Source of the DNA: Kineosporia corallincola
GTDB lineage: Bacteria > Actinomycetota > Actinomycetes > Actinomycetales > Kineosporiaceae
NCBI RefSeq assembly: GCF_018499875.1
Contig: NZ_JAHBAY010000008.1
Coordinates: 248,001 to 312,000 of the forward strand
Length of the DNA: 64,000 bases
Reading direction: 5' to 3'
Below the pieces are notes generated by a model that saw only the letters and a list, made by a program, of their open reading frames with translations, made no database searches and had not been told where the DNA came from. The translations under genes and the position numbers were made by a program. This document shows, piece by piece, positions 62,595 to 64,000 of this stretch (positions are counted from its first letter, which is position 1; each line of letters begins with the position of its first letter).

Positions 62595-63127
62595 GCGCCT
62601 TCACCGAGCTGGACGACGAGGTGCGCGAGGAACTCGGGGTGATTCTCACCGACGTGTTCTCCTCCGTGCTGAAGGAAGAAGCGATCATCACCAACAACCA
62701 GCTGCCGGTCGGCCCGATGACCGTGTCCCGGCTGGCGATCCACGACTTCTCGGACGAGACCGCGGAGGAGTACGCGGTGATCGAGGTGCGCGTGGGGGTG
62801 AGCCTGGCCCGGGTGATGGCGGCCCGGATGATGTCGATCAGCTCACCCGGGCCGAACGACCTGATCGACTCGATCGCCGAGATCAGCAACATCGCCGGTG
62901 GCAACGTGAAAACCCTTCTCTGCCACCACGCCCGGCTCTCCCTGCCGTCCGCCGAGATTGTGGACGACGAGCAGTTCGCCGCGGCGGAACCCACCGACGG
63001 GAGCACCTACGTCCGGGCGATCGTGCTCGGCCACGTGGTCCAGCTCGCCATCCACCCACAAGCCCCGGTGGCCGGCCTCCTCTGGCCCCCGGAGAATTCC
63101 GACGCAACCTTGGAGCCCACCTCATGA
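62591..63127 (+). CDS. cheX: CheX-type chemotaxis phosphatase
   Basis: A 178-residue protein of the CheC/CheX/FliY fold. The helix DSIAEISNIAGGNVKTLL holds the E-x2-N pair (Glu97 and Asn100) of the phosphatase signature followed by the GGN turn. It would dephosphorylate CheY-P. In this operon it replaces CheZ. ATGA overlap with cheR and with the next cheY. Confidence 0.82.
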   Translation: MSAFTELDDEVREELGVILTDVFSSVLKEEAIITNNQLPVGPMTVSRLAIHDFSDETAEEYAVIEVRVGVSLARVMAARMMSISSPGPNDLIDSIAEISNIAGGNVKTLLCHHARLSLPSAEIVDDEQFAAAEPTDGSTYVRAIVLGHVVQLAIHPQAPVAGLLWPPENSDATLEPTS

Positions 63128-63486
63128 AGATCCTGGTAACTGACGACAGCAAAGCGATGAGGATGATCGTCGTGCGGACCATGCGCCAGGCGGGCCTGGG
63201 GAAGCACGAGATCGTCGAGGCGGAGAACGGCCGTCTGGGCTTCGAGAAGGCCCAGGAGTGGAAACCCGACCTCATCCTCTCCGACTGGAACATGCCGGAG
63301 ATGACGGGCATCGAGTTCCTCCGCGCCCTCCGGGCGAGCGGTGACAACACGCCGTTCTGCTTCGTCACCTCCGAGGGAGGCGACGACATGGCCGAGCTGG
63401 CCGCCGCCGCCGGAGCCATCGGAGTCATCGTCAAGCCCTTCACCGCAGAAGCATTCATGGACAAACTCGGATCGGTGGTTTCCTGA
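63124..63486 (+). CDS. cheY: Response regulator CheY, copy 2
   Basis: A 120-residue receiver domain with Asp7-Asp8, phospho-acceptor Asp54 (LSDWNMPEMTG), Thr in VTSEGG and Lys in VIVKPF. It is clearly different from copy 1 and may be a phosphate sink or the motor-binding form. It overlaps the CheX-like gene by four bases and the last gene by one. Confidence 0.92.
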   Translation: MKILVTDDSKAMRMIVVRTMRQAGLGKHEIVEAENGRLGFEKAQEWKPDLILSDWNMPEMTGIEFLRALRASGDNTPFCFVTSEGGDDMAELAAAAGAIGVIVKPFTAEAFMDKLGSVVS

Positions 63487-63974
63487 TGAGTGTCACGACA
63501 GACCAGTCACCGCTGCCCAGCCGGCACTCGGTGCGTAACACGATCGAGGGCATGGTCGGCCGCGACGTGGACCTCTCCGACGGCGTGCCGCCGGCGGCCA
63601 AGTCGACCAACGTGGTCGCGGTCTACGTCACCGACCAGCTGAAGACGTCCGCCCTGGTGGTCGTCGACCTGGAGTGCGCCGCCCGGCTCGGCGGCTCGCT
63701 CGGGATGATCCCGCGGGGGGCGGTGGACGACGCCATCAAGGCGCGTGAGCTGCCCAAGGATCTGGAGGAGAACTGCTACGAGGTGCTGAACGTGATGGCC
63801 TCGATCTTCAACCTCCCGAACCACCCGCACGTGCGCCTGTACGAGATGTACGCGCCGAACTCGGCCATCCCGGCCGACATCGCCCAGCTGGCCGCCACTG
63901 TCGGCAACCGGATGGACGTCAAGCTCAAGATCGCCGGTTACGGCGAGGGAGCACTCGCGATCGTCATCAAGTGA
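63486..63974 (+). CDS. Chemotaxis-operon protein, possible second CheC/CheX-like phosphatase
   Basis: A 162-residue soluble protein. The helix LEENCYEVLNVMASIFNLPN contains an E-x2-N pair (Glu99 and Asn102) set in a helix like those of CheC/CheX proteins, and the flanking strands (NVVAVYVTDQLKTSALVVVD and KIAGYGEGALAIVIK) fit a similar alpha/beta fold. The GGN turn is lacking, so the assignment is tentative. It is coupled to the second cheY (TGATG), which argues for a joint function. The 26 bases after it hold nothing recognisable. Confidence 0.62.
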   Translation: MSVTTDQSPLPSRHSVRNTIEGMVGRDVDLSDGVPPAAKSTNVVAVYVTDQLKTSALVVVDLECAARLGGSLGMIPRGAVDDAIKARELPKDLEENCYEVLNVMASIFNLPNHPHVRLYEMYAPNSAIPADIAQLAATVGNRMDVKLKIAGYGEGALAIVIK

Positions 63975-64000
63975 GACGGCGATAACGAGTGGCGATGTCG

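Overview
The window is high-GC DNA (visibly around 70% G+C, GTG starts, ATGA/GTGA stop-start overlaps) from an actinomycete. It carries a chemotaxis operon, so the organism is probably motile; a Kineosporia- or Actinoplanes-type filamentous actinomycete would fit, but no 16S or ribosomal gene is present to settle this. The two window ends cut an MFS exporter gene (left) and fall just after the last gene of the chemotaxis operon (right).

Region 1 (1-7.3 kb) is a siderophore locus of the NRPS-independent (NIS) type: an MFS exporter, a convergent FhuF-like [2Fe-2S] ferric-siderophore reductase, and a tightly overlapping ATP-grasp / IucA-IucC / IucA-IucC operon. A near-consensus DmdR/IdeR iron box lies in the divergent promoter region. 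Region 2 (7.3-26.7 kb) is ordinary chromosome: a proline-rich membrane protein, a holin-4-like membrane protein, a DHA2 multidrug exporter, a nitrilase-family amidohydrolase, a CopD-CtaG fusion, an S9 peptidase, an acyl-CoA dehydrogenase under a palindromic operator, a GlsB-type stress protein, an aldehyde dehydrogenase, a PAP2 phosphatase, an APH-type kinase and an App1-type phosphatase. It also holds a 20-bp tandem repeat and a cluster of GACCGGTC-centred repeats in gene-free stretches.

Region 3 (26,798-44,404) is a complete, apparently intact 17.6-kb actinomycete integrative and conjugative element (AICE) inserted in the 3' half of a tRNA-Gly(CCC) gene. It is bounded by a 43-bp perfect direct repeat. 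It encodes a tyrosine integrase and excisionase next to attR, a RecA-like helicase/ATPase plus primase-polymerase replication module (RepPP type), an FtsK/SpoIIIE-type conjugative translocase, a DUF2637 (Spd-like) membrane protein, GntR and Xre-TPR regulators, a Nudix protein that recalls the pSAM2 immunity factor Pif, an orphan C5 methyltransferase, a SLOG protein between two paralogous zinc-ribbon proteins, and several small Cys-rich proteins. Unusual DNA architecture surrounds these genes: paired 11-bp arm-type sites on both sides of the att core, matching GGGGACA iteron arrays in inverted orientation on both sides of the xis-int-att module, and two CTAG-rich clusters (at the GntR promoter and after the translocase gene) that look like shared operator or transfer sites.

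Region 4 (44.4-57.2 kb) has the tRNA, dcd (dCTP deaminase), a conserved unknown, then a polysaccharide-degrading locus: a GH18 chitinase, a GH16-CBM6 glucanase and two tandem GH64 beta-1,3-glucanases, together suited to attack fungal or oomycete walls. A 1086-residue secreted Ig-like surface protein and a secreted HExxHxxGxxH metalloprotease follow.

Region 5 (57.2-64 kb) is a compact chemotaxis operon: cheA (with two CheW domains), cheW, cheY, cheB, cheR, a CheX-type phosphatase, a second cheY and a last gene with a possible CheC/CheX-like ExxN motif. Most of these genes overlap by 1-4 bases, which suggests translational coupling. A weak FliA-like promoter match precedes cheA. No receptor (MCP) or flagellar gene lies in the window.
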